Notes under the pieces: model-generated | Databases searched by the model: none | What the model saw: only the letters and a program-made list of their open reading frames with translations | Told to the model about the DNA's origin: nothing | Part shown: piece by piece, positions 1 through 11,743 of the stretch | How the letters are laid out: each line of letters starts with the position of its first letter | How positions within the stretch are numbered: the stretch's first letter is position 1 | From: Stenogyne calaminthoides | Taxonomy: Eukaryota > Streptophyta > Magnoliopsida > Lamiales > Lamiaceae | Direction of reading: 5' to 3' | Length of the DNA: 64,000 nucleotides | NCBI GenBank assembly: GCA_037126765.1 | Contig: JBBCBC010000002.1 | Span: 46,256,889-46,320,888, forward strand | Program-made: the position numbers and the translations under genes

Positions 1-57
1 AAAAATACATTACAAGACACGATTTAACCTAACGATATAAAACCTAGTCATTTAATA

Positions 58-653
58 GGGTTTAAATTTTTTGTATCCTAAATTTTACTTCGCTTTTGAA
101 ATCGGCCCCAATTGTTTTGATTTTTTGATTTTGGTCCTGTAAGTTATCAAAAAAATTGAAATTGATCATTTAACCAGTTATAGCAGGTCACCAAACAGGT
201 AATCACCACATATGTAATTATTTTATTTTTTTCTTTAATTTCGAAATGCCACCTAAACTTTTTTAATTCAAATAATTTGTATCGTGATTTTTTTTCGTAT
301 TTTTTTAGGAAGGGGGAGTGGTTTTCTGCGTTTATAGATTACTTTTTTTTATTTTTGGGTTAGTTTATACCCATTAAATCAACCTGATTCGCTTTGTCTT
401 TTGATATACAAATTGTTTTAAACCCGACTTAAATTATTAGGATTAAAAAAGTTCAAGTGGCGCTTTGAAATTAAAGAGAAAAATGAAATAATTACATATG
501 TGGTGTTTACCTGCTTGGTAACCTGCTGCAGCAGGTGAAAATGATCAATTTCAAAATTTTAGAAAACTTACAGGACCAAAATCAAAAAGTCAAAACAATC
601 GGGACCAATTTCAAAACAATACAAAGTTACAGGATTACAAAAAAATTAATCCC
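58..653. mobile_element. MULE-type MITE, family 1 (596 bp)
   Basis: Non-autonomous element with long terminal inverted repeats of roughly 170 bp: the left arm (about 58-235) and the right arm (about 478-653) are reverse complements with scattered mismatches. It begins GGG and ends CCC. The 9-bp direct repeat CATTTAATA lies at 49-57 and again at 654-662, a target-site duplication of the length typical of Mutator-like elements. No transposase is encoded. The family assignment is inferred from TSD length and arm structure. Confidence 0.8.
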
Positions 654-711
654 CATTTAATACTGACAAGTTTCCATTTCATACATGTAACATATAGTAT
701 CATTTTTCATA

Positions 712-1539
712 GGGTTAATTCTAAATAAATACACGACCTTTATACCAAATATCAATTTAATCACGACCTTCAAAATTATTGTATAAAAGCCCAACCTTTG
801 ATGTTGTTGCAAATTAATACACGTTTTTTTCCATCGACCGTGAAGAGACATTGTGACTCGCCCAAACTAGTATTTTTGTTATGTCATACTACACATACGA
901 TGAAATGTCTAAATCATAAATATAAAAAGTATTTAAAAAGTGAATTAAAAACAAAATAAAATAAATAAAATCTAAAAAAATAAAATAAATTATTTAAATC
1001 TAAATTCCAAACCTTAAAAACTAATTCTCGTCGTCAATGTTTCAAAATTAAATATATTCCCATGTTCCAAAATTATATGTAATCCCTTAGTTTCTCTTTC
1101 TCCATTCAATTCATCAATTATCTATTGTCACTCCCTCAACCTATCACTTGTTGTTCTTATTGCAGTCGACCTCCTTAAACTAAATTTGTGAATTATTTAT
1201 TGAGATTCGATCAATTTTTTAAAATGGATATAATTTTTTTTATATTTTAATTGTTTTTTTTAGATTTTAACTTCTTTTTATTATTATTTTTTGTTTTAAT
1301 TTATTTTAAAAATATGTAATATTATGTGGAGTAATTTAAAAAATATTATTTAATATGTATCATTCTAACTGGTAAGTATATACATGCTTCGATAAGCCAC
1401 GTCACATTTTTCTGCCGGAGAAAAAAAATGTGTATCAATTTGCAACAATATCAAAGGTTGAGTTTTAATACAAAAATCTTGAAGATCGTGATTAAATTGA
1501 TATTTGGCCAAAAAGTATGTATTTATTTAGAATTAACCC
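712..1539. mobile_element. MULE-type MITE, family 2, copy 1 (828 bp)
   Basis: Inverted arms of about 150 bp (712-865 and 1395-1539) start GGGTTAATTCTAAATAAATA and end with its complement. A perfect 9-bp duplication TTTTTCATA flanks it at 703-711 and 1540-1548. The interior is AT-rich with no coding potential. A second copy of this family lies at 15783-16565. Confidence 0.82.
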
Positions 1540-1548
1540 TTTTTCATA

Positions 1549-2740
1549 TTACAATAATTAATAGGATTCTTAATGCTCGATAACTATTCAAACAAGTACT
1601 TTTGATAAATTAGACAAACCTTGTGGAGGACTTTCGTAGCTTGCCCTAAAACAATTTATCTAGATTAATTATGTTTTTGTAGGTAACACATGATGTCATG
1701 TGTTTTACATATAACTTCGTGTTTGGTATTGATGGATGGATGACCGTCGAGTAGGTCTGGAAAATGGAAACACTTTCATCATTCCTACACACATATTTCA
1801 TTCTTTTTCCATTCCTCTTACACGACCACACACCCCCTTAAAACAAAGAGGAAATAACAAAATATCATCAGCATTACTGAAAAACATACCAGACTTTCAC
1901 AATAATTCATGCACATAGAAAGCAAATGCAAATCACAGCATGAAACTCATAGAAAGGAGTCAGATTCTCAGTTTATATTTCCAACTTCCAAGTCGCTCAA
2001 GTCGTTCTCAATACAGAGTTTTAAAGCTTACAAACAAAAGAGCTCAAGTCTCTCAATACAAAGTTTTAAAGTTTACAAACAAAAGAGCGTTTAGCAAGAG
2101 CTCAAAGTTGTTACTGGCAATCCCAAATTCAGTTACATAGTAGTCTAGCAACCGCTCAAAGTTATTATTGGCAATCCCTAATTCAGTTACATATTAGTTC
2201 TTTAAGATGATGATTTTTACCCTTGATATTTCCTCCTATGTGGGCACCTCATCCCAAGTTGTCCGCATCCAGGCCATTCATCCTATTGAGAAGATCCACT
2301 GTAATAGGCCTAAAGACAACAAGAACATGATTAAAAAATCACTCCTGATCAAGAAAGAAAATAGAAAACAGAACAAAGAGTGACTGGCTGCATCAATGCT
2401 GCTTAAGTCATTAAGCTCAAAGGGTATAAAAGACGGGAAAAGGTAAGCCCATGATATGGAAGCAATTGATGGCATTGGTCTACAAAAATTTAATAGCTAA
2501 ATTACAATTTTCTGAGTGAATTATGACTATAAACATCAAGAACGGTAGCTCAAGTTATGTAAGAACAAATATTTGATGATCATAAAGTATGGAATATAAT
2601 AAAATCAAACAACTCAACTTCGATTTCAGTATACATACCCTCCATGAAATAAGACTTTTTTTAAGATGGTACTATGGAGAGAGATAATAAAAACTTATCA
2701 CTCAAGCGTAAGTAGATGCCTGTACCTTGTTAGTTGATCC
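1549..2740. other. Intergenic; two small local duplications
   Basis: No convincing gene. It holds two short direct duplications: a block of about 45 bp repeated at 2006 and 2051, and a block of about 50 bp repeated at 2100 and 2154. The remainder is the 3' flank of the F-box pseudogene. Confidence 0.5.
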
Positions 2741-3910
2741 TTATTCCCCCAAGCAATAGTTAATACATCGAGAGAAGCATCCCATAACATGCAATTGTCT
2801 CCGCCTCTTTTTTATTGAAACAAGGCTTTCCTTGTAGGAGAAAACCCAGGATATAAAAGAAGTGTTCTTTTTTCACTCGAGTTTGAGTAAGTCGCCTTTT
2901 TGGGTATAGATATCATATAGCATCAAGAATGAAGTGTCTGCTTCTATTATGAGATCATCATTCCACAAACAAAGCGGCCAATTTATGGCTTGACAAGGAC
3001 CAACAACTTCACCTCTATTCCAACTTCCTTCCTTCTCCATCACCCATACTTCGCATAAATCAGCCCTTTCTAACTGATAATGATAGCAAAACTATTGAAT
3101 TGCCATGTATGGTAACGTGCCCTATTTTCGATTTAAGACAATCTGGAACGGTATCTCTTAAAACTTCTCGGTGGACATGTCAAATGCAAGTACTGCAGCA
3201 ACGTTTGTATTGCTAAACTCCATGGTCCAATAATAAACTCCATTCAAGTATGTTTTACAAAGAGAGCTACATGCCCTATAACTTGATTTAAAACAATCTT
3301 TCAAATCTCTCCAAGAGTTACTACCCAAATTGTAAACAAATATGATAGGATGGCAGTCTAGGGCATTCACACTTATGTCCCAGAAATACCATATTGAAAC
3401 GACTTTGTAATCTCCAGTCAACGGGTCCAATCCAAATCCAAGCACGTTGTCGAGGAAAAATAAGTATGGTTCAACAATCACCTCAGGTAGTTCAGGGAGT
3501 GGCTTTAACTGTCTCGTGGGCTGGGTTCAACAGAGCCGGATCTCTCGATTGACCAACCACACAAAATACGCCATTCACAGGTCCCAAAAAGTTCAAAAAA
3601 TCATATTAGGCATTTGAAGATGAGCAGGCTCTTCAAATTCAGAACAAATATCATCTACAAACAAGGCGTATGCATGGAAATCCTCATTGTAATGACGAAC
3701 TAGTAGGCGCTCTTGATTGCTCCTCTGGCCAAAATGCTGATTTACAAAACTCTGACTTTCAATTATAGTGTACCACTGCTTGCAAACACACTTGAATCGC
3801 ACTAGAGTTTTCACGGGCAACCTTAACAAAATCTCCAGAATAACGTCTTCTGACAGGTCAAGATTGCTTGAGCTTTCGGAACTGAATTCAATTACACCAA
3901 AGATTAGCAT
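2741..3910 (-). pseudogene. F-box protein with F-box-associated domain (broken)
   Basis: The N-terminus from the ATG at 3910 has a clear F-box at about residues 16-60 (LSEDVILEILLRLPVKTLVR, then FKCVCKQWY). This is the SKP1-binding motif of SCF ubiquitin ligases. Downstream, 3158-3481 encodes an F-box-associated region (GFGLDPLTGDYKVV, then NSWRDL), and a tail matching the family C-terminus (SYKESLVSIKK) ends at the stop at 2741. The parts lie in different frames. There is a shift in the T run near 3597, one extra base near 3508, an in-frame stop just after the codons for MSTEKF near 3157, and another shift near 2890. Either a pseudogene or an indel-rich assembly. The single-exon layout of about 390 residues is usual for the family. 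Confidence 0.75.
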
Positions 3911-4696
3911 TTAAGGGATAATAAATCTATAAAAATCAAGTAAGAAAACTTAGTTAAGATCAAGGACCCAAACTTTACTTCATCCACAAATAAAACCAAA
4001 CACTGAATATGAAGATCAACATTCAAGGGATGCAAATCGTCCCATTTTTTTCATTTAAAATAAATAATATCAAGGCCAGGGAGAGAAAAAATAACAAATG
4101 AGCAGCCACCAATAACATGAACATTATTTTTCCAAACACTGAATTCAGATTTAAATTTAGGATTATACGAGATTTTAAAACACTGGTTTCTAATTCTATG
4201 GTAACTCATGCCATCTACCAATATAAAACCCTAGTTTTCATATGATTGCCAATATACACATATCACATAAATTTCCATTTATAATCCAAGCGAAACATAT
4301 ATGCTCACTTACAACCATATCAAATCGAACTTCACTTTCCAAAGCGATAAAGAAGAGAAAAATGAATTAGAAAAAAAAAATCCAAAATAGAAGAACACCA
4401 ACGCTGCATCAAAACTAAAAAACGCTATATTCCAATTTCAATTTTACTTAGGCAAGGATAGCAGCAGTAGATATTACCGTTTGGCATAAGGAGTCTACAT
4501 AATTCTCCGGTGAAGATGTTGGTAACCACTGAACAGTGAACGGAGAAATGTCGGTATAAAGTATAACAAAACGTCGCCGTATTTGTGTCGGCTGACGGGG
4601 GTATATTAGTCTTTTTGTTCTGTTGTATGTTATTACTAGGCTAGGCGAGTGTGGGGTTTTCCGGTGGGGATAATTATACATGAAATAGTGTTAATA
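3911..4696. other. Intergenic, 5' flank of F-box pseudogene
   Basis: AT-rich, without a supported gene. Short ORFs near 4448-4681 have no recognisable domain. Confidence 0.4.
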
Positions 4697-4975
4697 AACA
4701 ATAATGCACATTTATATTTCTTAAATATTATTGTCTATTGTTGTGGTATCCTAATCACATTATATTTTGTAAATGAACATCTAGATTTAAACAATAATGC
4801 ACATTGATATTTCTTAAATATTATTGTCTATTGTTGTGGTATCCTAATCACATTATATTTTGTAAATGAACATCTAGATTTAAGCAATAATGCACATTGA
4901 TATTTCTTAAATATTATTGTCTATTGTTGTGGTATCCTATCACATTATATTTTGTAAATGAACATCTAGATTTAA
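4697..4975. repeat. 93-bp tandem repeat, three copies
   Basis: The block starting ATAATGCACATT occurs at 4701, 4794 and 4887, an exact 93-bp period. Copies are nearly identical; the third lacks one base (cctaatcac becomes cctatcac). No coding potential. The high identity suggests recent duplication. Confidence 0.9.
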
Positions 4976-6140
4976 ATTGGAATTAACTCAATATAATTGT
5001 ACTTAAAAATGTTATGTAAGTTTTGAACTATTAAAAACAGCTTTTAGAAACACTTATTTTCAAAGTTTATCTTTTCACAAATTTTTTTGAATAAAGTGTT
5101 TATACTGGAATTATTTTTAAGTATTTCAAAACATACCCGTAGTCTAAATTCTATTAAAGATTAAATTATTATGCTTTTATTTTATAAAAATCGAGTCAAT
5201 GTAAACAAAGTAAAAGTAATAAAGGAAACTATATCATCAAAAACTCTTGATAAACAGTATCAGAAAAAATCACGAAGGAAACCATAAAGATACAAGTTGA
5301 CATACAAAGGAACTTTTTATAAAAGACGCGAGTGGATTGTGGAAACATTAGCTTGAAAAATTAGGGAAAATGAAAGAGGAGAGTAAACGTGAAAAACTCA
5401 ATTTGGGGAATCATAAAACTCCTCAACAATAGTTCATCCACATAAGCAAATCTTAAATTTTACTTCAAGTAGAGGGAAAAACTTGATGTTATACTTTTAT
5501 GCATTTATTGGTAGAAATTGGTACGATGAAAATTCCTACAATATTAATGCTTGTACTAATTTAATGGTATTTAACTTCTACAAAATTGATTGATAAAGTC
5601 AACATTAAAAAGTTAATGTAAAAATATCAGAAATTGATTGGAGAATGTATTAAAAGTGAATAAATAAAATAAAAAATTAAAAACATTAACAAATTACTAC
5701 TTTGTCCTTCATCTTCCATAGCACACCATCATCATCTTCAACACACCCTTCCAATTTCAAAATATCATCAAAATTGTAACTGTATATCATCAAAATTTAC
5801 TCCACCAATATATCATCAAAAGTGCTAACCCAAATCAATGCTCAAACCATTATCAACACTAACCCCATATTATCAAAAACCCAGATTGATACATACGAGT
5901 AATTTACTAATGGCTAATAATCAACTCCATACGATTAACATACTGGTAGTTAGCTAAATTAGAAGCAAAGTTTGAGTTGAAAATCCCCAAATTGCGACGA
6001 GGAGCACTATAATTCCAGAGTTGGGGAAGGTGAAATTGGTGGGGAAATTGAAATTTGGGCAACAAATGGGCATCGCAGAGTTTATTCAATTTATTGGAGA
6101 GGAGAGGAGGGATGAATCAATGAATGTTATGATTTCATTT
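4976..6140. other. Intergenic, AT-rich
   Basis: No gene supported. Short ORFs at 5907-6227 lack recognisable domains. Low-complexity ATCATC runs occur near 5720-5870. Confidence 0.4.
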
Positions 6141-6185
6141 GATTTGATTTGGGTGCACTCTTTATCGGAACGCCCTTCTCTTTTG

Positions 6186-6545
6186 TGGGTTCGTCCTCGA
6201 AAGCGGTGGAGCCGCCTCCGATGGTAGAGGGGAACTAGGGGCAGCGGAGAAGGAGGTGGATGCGGCGGCAGAGTTGACGTCGGTGAAGAAAGGGAGGCTG
6301 GGGTTTGAGGAACGCAGGGGTTGGAATTGTTTGGGGGTGGAAGAGTGGGGGTTTGTCTTCGAAAGCGGTGGAGCCACTTCCGCCGGCCGCCGATTGTGAA
6401 GAAGAAGTGGGGGCGGCGGAGAAGGAGGTGGATGCGACGGAGAAGGAAGTGGGTTGCGGCGGCGGAGAACGGTGCTTGGAAACGGTGCGCTGCAAGAATT
6501 GGAAGATGAAGGGAAGAAGGAGGTGGGTTGCGGCCGGCGAACTAT
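6186..6545. repeat. GC-rich block with an imperfect internal duplication
   Basis: An island of high GC in AT-rich surroundings, strongly purine-rich on the plus strand. The segment around CGAAAGCGGTGGAGCC recurs at 6198 and 6360, and CGGAGAAGGAGGTGGATGCG recurs at 6245 and 6417, so it is an imperfect duplication of about 165-170 bp. Minus-strand ORFs through it are Ala/Ser/Pro-rich and unrecognised. It could be an old exon, a transposon fragment or simple low complexity. Confidence 0.5.
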
Positions 6546-7052
6546 GAGAATTTTAAGGAAAGAAGGAAGAATAAGGGTAAAATTAGAATAAATGTTATCG
6601 TAGAAGTCCCTCTAAAATAATACCACTTCTGAGGTAGTATTATTTACATTGAAGTGAACAGTAATTCGTCACATTAATAATAGCTTAATAATAGCGGGTC
6701 GACCGATTAGTTATACGGTGTACCAATCAGATGACTAAATTAGTGGACCAGACCTTTTAACCCCTATAAGGACCTACCAATCGGACCCTTATAAATCAAA
6801 TATTAAAACAAAATCTTACATATAAAATGATAAAATTTAGAGACCCAAGAGGGGCAACTACAACACCCCCTCCCCCAGAAAAAATCTCCAGATAATATAT
6901 TAGACCAACGGGAACTATAAGGGTTACAGATAGTATTAGACTGACAGGAACGGAATAGATGATGCTCAGAGTCTGTAGTTCCTCGCATATTCGGACACAC
7001 AACAATCCCATGTAGGGCTTTGGCCATGATTCTGCTTCTAATATATCGTTTC
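6546..7052. other. Intergenic, 3' flank of RCL1
   Basis: Nothing supported beyond the 3' flank and untranslated region of the RCL1-like gene. Confidence 0.35.
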
Positions 7053-10052
7053 TCAGGATGCTTTCCTCGATATATTCTTCAGACCACATCCAACGCATTT
7101 AAGAATGACCGTCTCAGTTGAAGGATCTGGCTTTATAACAAACTTAACACCTAGAAAATCTCTAATGTGCCTAAGAACTTCTACTCCATAAGGTGAAAGT
7201 TTCCCAACACGAACCTTTGAAACGCCTTTTGAGGACACAAGGCACAGAGAAGAAAAACAACAAACCCTGTAAAAATAGGTAAATGCATGTTATGATAACT
7301 GAAATGCACAGAAAAGACATGTGTATAAGCTGGACATGACACATGGTACATAAAATAATTAAAGAGGGAAGTTTAAGCTTGCAGCACAAACCTGATGAGT
7401 TGAATCCACCACTCCCCCTGCTCAATCTCACAGCAGGGCCGATGCAATTTCTCACCAATGTCCCCTGAGGGCTTAATTCTTTCTTTTTTCGCCTTCAATT
7501 CATCTTCATTCTCTCTCCGACCATAAGAAACTGTCGATCAGCGAAATGCAGCAACCTGATGTGGTCTCAGCCACAAGAGAAATTCCATAGCCAGGTGACC
7601 TGCATATTAAATATTTAATAAAGATATATTGTAATCACCAGTGTGCTAAATTCAACGACGTTGAAGATAGACATACTTTCCAGCTTGCTCTCCAGCTTTA
7701 TGGTCAGTAAATATATGAACATCTGGAAGCAAACGGTTAAAAAATGCCACGCGTGCTGCATGTATCATTGTATTCTCAAACTGAACAGATACTCTAGCTG
7801 AGAAGCTGAACCCTCTAATTCTCTTCACCATGCCCTCATCAATCCACGTAATTGCCTATATGAGGGTAAAGATAACAAATGATAAAGTGACAACTGTTCT
7901 AATATGCATCTCTGTTTTTTGGAGGAGAGAATAAATACCTTCAAATAATCTTGTACAATCGGGATAGAAAGAATAATTTCACCACCACCTAGAGGAGGAA
8001 CACCCCGACTCTCGATTTTCAGGCTCAGTTCTTCGAAGGTACGCCAAACTGCTTCAATATGGGTAAAGTAGTTGATCGAAATGTATCAACAGATGGGTCC
8101 TTGAATCATTTGTAATACCTAAAGAGGTAAGCAGTCATTTGTTAGAGTTGCTCAAATAGAACAAAAACCATTCATTAAGTAGGAATAGATCAAGCGAGAG
8201 AAAAGCATCATCCTCAACCATAAATAGGGCATATAAGAGAGATCTAATCACCAACTACATAACAGAAGTAAATTAACTATAATAGTTGATTCGATTCAAT
8301 TTCTCAGGAAACCAGTCTTTCGGTATGTATATGTCTCTTCAACATAGCTAAATGTTTAACTGAATGGTTCAAGGAAAAAAAACACAACGTAAACAAGCAA
8401 TTCAAATGCACCAGCAAGCACAAGATGTTTAAGACCGTCAACATGCTTCCAATAGGCAATATCAGTATTTAAACATCTGAAATGCCATCTATTTGGTTGT
8501 CATAGTAATTTGCTCATCATGGAATAAACCTATAAGCATCAACACTATACTTAGTCCACATGTTCATAGTAACAGACCATAAGTTCTGATGCAATCAACC
8601 ACCACTACTTGGGCATCAGAAAGTCATATAGAACACAGTATAACTGCAGGCAGAAAGTAATACATATAGAACATAGCATAACTGCAGGGCGGCAATTTCT
8701 TATCATGAAATGGTAAAAGAACGTGGACTGCGATTTGTCAAGTTTGATATCCATACTCATTTTTTTAATAATTTGCCCTGCTTAATCATTGATTTTACGA
8801 AAAGGTAACTCAATCTGAATTTAGGACTAGAATCTAATCAATCATGTTCACAATTGAGTAAGTTCTGATGAATGCAATCATATTGAATTTTGCTTCTATG
8901 AATGGTGAGCCTAAAAAATATAAAATTGGAATCTGCTAGCAAATTAAAGCAAAAACAAAGTAATGATGTTTTGCCAGATTGGTTTTGGTTCAATTTCGTT
9001 TGAGATTATATTAATCAAATCATCATACCACATGCAGATCTTACTTGAAAATCCTTCTTCCAGTCCCAATCTTACAAAAGACTCCCTTCGAGGCTCAACC
9101 AATACCATATCAGCAGAAATACACAAACACTTATGTGACAGGATTGTTTATCAGTCAATCAATAGATTACTATAGCAAACATACACGAACTTAAGACAAA
9201 CAGTTCAATGCATCTCTATTACAATCATAAAGCATCAAACTCTCGTGCACTGCAGCACTGGTGCTAATGGTACAGGTAGAACCTCAGAATACAGTAATTG
9301 ATAAAAATAATGGACCCAGCTTTTACTCTCAGTGTATATATACTCCGAACCAAAAATTTAAAAATACAAACATTATATTTGGATACTGTTCCCAAAAATG
9401 AAACAACTGAGCCATTCCTCAACATTCTATTCTTCACCTAGGACCAACAGCATTTTTATTTTGCCATAATCATCCTAATTACACAGCTAGCTCAAGTTAC
9501 CATCATTTTTAGTTCTCAAGGCAAAGAATAAACAAAGAAAAAACAACTAATAATGAAGTAACCAGCACACAAATATACGGAAAAAGAAATACACAAACAA
9601 AAAAATACCTCTTAGCCTAATAGTTAGTGGCTTCTTCCCAAACAAAGCTAATACGATCAATGGCTCCATGAAATAACCAATGGAGCGACTAGTGCCACAA
9701 TCATGAACTAAATGCCTCCCACCCATCACAATTCCCGGCTTATACTTGAGCTTCGTACCTGGTCCACAATTAAAAACAAATATATCACAATCTCACTCAC
9801 AGACGCAATAAATAAATTAATCATTGGAAATTTGCTCTTCAATTTACCGGTTTCGTTAATTTCTACGGTGCAGTCATCGCAGACTTTTTCGAGAAGGCGG
9901 AGGAACGACACCTCGTGCGGGCGGAGTCCGGGCCATGTGGAGTCGACGCGTATGTCCTCAACAAGTATAGGCGTAGATGATAGCGTGGATAGAAGGAGAC
10001 GCAGCCTCAAATTCTGGCTGCCTTTCAACCGCATGTATGAGATTTTCCCCAT
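7053..10052 (-). CDS. RCL1: RNA 3'-terminal phosphate cyclase-like protein (18S rRNA processing)
   Basis: Plant RCL1, a nucleolar protein of the cyclase fold that lacks cyclase activity and supports early 18S pre-rRNA cleavage and 40S assembly (family knowledge). Six exons with GT-AG borders: 9848-10052, 9609-9758, 7939-8118, 7677-7855, 7392-7599 and 7053-7266. Exon 1 encodes MGKISYMRLKGSQNLR and DSTWPGLRPHEVSFLR. Exon 2 gives MGGRHLVHDCG and LFGKKPLTIRLRG. Exon 4 gives the WIDEGMVKRIRG and HIFTDHKAGEQAGK blocks. Exon 6 ends VSKVRVGKLSPYGVEVLRH through GCGLKNISRKAS. Expected length is about 375 residues. Oddity: exons 3, 5 and 6 need single-base corrections (for example near 8100, 8040 and 7540), so the frame is broken as sequenced. 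Either a decayed copy or assembly indels; the second seems likelier because splice sites are intact. Confidence 0.88.
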
Positions 10053-10419
10053 TGTTGGATAGACAAGGTTTCGATTTCCAGAGAACGGAGGTATATGAGT
10101 TTAGGGCCGCCTACATAAGGGGGAGCAAGGGTTTTTGGTTTAATGTTTAAACCCTGATTTAAAGTTGGGCCCGTTCGTTTTTTCAGTTTTTTATTTTCTG
10201 CCTTTCATTTAGAAATTAAACCAATAATTTTATATATTTAATAACTGGATTAACTAGCTACATAAAAATATTATGCTTCACAATCATTCTCATTTTCCAA
10301 TTTAATATGCTAAATAGACTTTTGATTATTTATTTCATTTAATATTTATAAGCAAGAAGAAAATATGGGTTGAGTTTTTCTTTTTTTGAGTTCAGAGTTA
10401 TCAAATAATCTAAAAACTA
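10053..10419. promoter_or_regulatory. RCL1 5' flank
   Basis: Upstream of the RCL1 start on the minus strand; probably leader and promoter. No distinct TATA box was assigned. Confidence 0.3.
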
Positions 10420-10671
10420 CTACATTTTCAAAATATAAGATATTTTGGTTTTTTGACGCTTTATTAATAAGGAAGAATTATACAAAAATTGTCCTTATTT
10501 AATAATAATTTATCTTTAATGACATTTCTTAATTATTGGAAAGCTTACAAAATAAATAAAAAAAAAGAATAAATAAATAAGAAAGAATGTTGAGAAAAAA
10601 AAAGCAAAAATATCAAATAATAGATAAATAATTAAAAAGTCAAAATATCTTATATTTTGAATATAAGGGAG
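10420..10671. mobile_element. Stowaway-type MITE (252 bp)
   Basis: The arms share TCAAAATATAAGATATTTTG in inverted orientation (left about 10428-10450, right about 10638-10660). The right end reads GGGAG followed by TA, and the left end is preceded by TA (10418-10419), giving a TA target duplication. AT-rich hairpin without coding sequence. Confidence 0.68.
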
Positions 10672-10748
10672 TATTACTTTTATCTCTCAACAATCAACAC
10701 CGTCAATTTAATTATGCACGTGGTAACAAGCTTTTAGGCAATAAATTA

Positions 10749-10999
10749 CTCCCTCCATCCCAAATATATAGGTTTATTTAACTTTTCACACATATTAAGA
10801 AATTGTATTGGAAAAGTAAATTAAACAAGCAAAATTTATATTATATCTCTATTTAATGATTGTTATAGTTTCAACATAATTAATGCATAAGGTTATATTA
10901 GTAAATTAATTAGAAAAAATTACTTTATGTAAAAACAAGTCTATATATTTGGGACATCCATAAAAGAAAAATAAGTCTATATAATTAGAACGGAGGGAG
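10749..10999. mobile_element. Stowaway MITE (about 251 bp)
   Basis: Starts CTCCCTCCATCCC after a TA dinucleotide and ends in a matching CGGAGGGAG. The arms also share ATATAGACTT-like sequence next to the termini. This is the canonical plant Stowaway (Tc1/mariner-derived) terminal motif. The 3' TA has mutated to CA. Confidence 0.82.
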
Positions 11000-11743
11000 C
11001 ACTATATTTTAGCCGCCTTACATCAAAATCATTTTGGCAATTTTCACAAACTTCTATTAATTGTTCCGACATTACTTCACAAATTGCCTGCAGAAGGCCG
11101 GGCAAACCCAATGAATAGTGTATACGAATGTGTAATTCAATCAGTGTTTTAGTACTAAATGTGTTTTAGAACTCTAAAAAGTGCTTTAAAATTACTTAAT
11201 TTTAAAGCTATTATTTAAAGTTATTAGACACAACTTTATAAAAAATAAGTGATTTTATCTTTTTAGTTGAGTTTCAAAACACCGCAATATGACAATCATG
11301 ATACTAAAATAAAATGCACAACTCGACCATTATATACAAGAGAGCTAATTGTCACGCACTCATCTAGGCTCGTTTAGTAATGGTATAGCACACTTGAAAA
11401 ACAAATCCAAAACCCATCAGGGTATATAACAAATAGAACTGGAAAAGCTTATTATTTAACAACCCTGCTCAATTCGAGCAGACATATTGCTTCGTTAGAA
11501 TTAACAGCTTTGAAGTGCCAATCAAATAACAATGAACACAAAAGACAACATTGATTCCACAAAATATGGGGTCTTGAGACCAAATGATACATGTTCATCT
11601 CATTTTTAAAGAAACACTACAAAAAGGTTCAGCCAACCCACCTAAGTTATTTCCGAAAGACCATAATAAGATAACCACCAAATGAGCCCAGTTCCAAACA
11701 AACTCACGGCATAAAGACCCTCATTCCAAATAGAAATCTTCAC
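11000..11743. other. Intergenic, includes porin 3' flank
   Basis: No gene. The region nearest 11743 is the 3' untranslated side of the porin gene. Around 11140-11285, GTGTTTTAGAAC and TTTCAAAACACC suggest another short inverted-repeat element, not well defined. Confidence 0.4.

Noticed and set aside
6796..7098. ORF of 100 codons on the minus strand beyond RCL1
   Set aside because: It overlaps the RCL1 3' end in another frame and has no recognisable motif.
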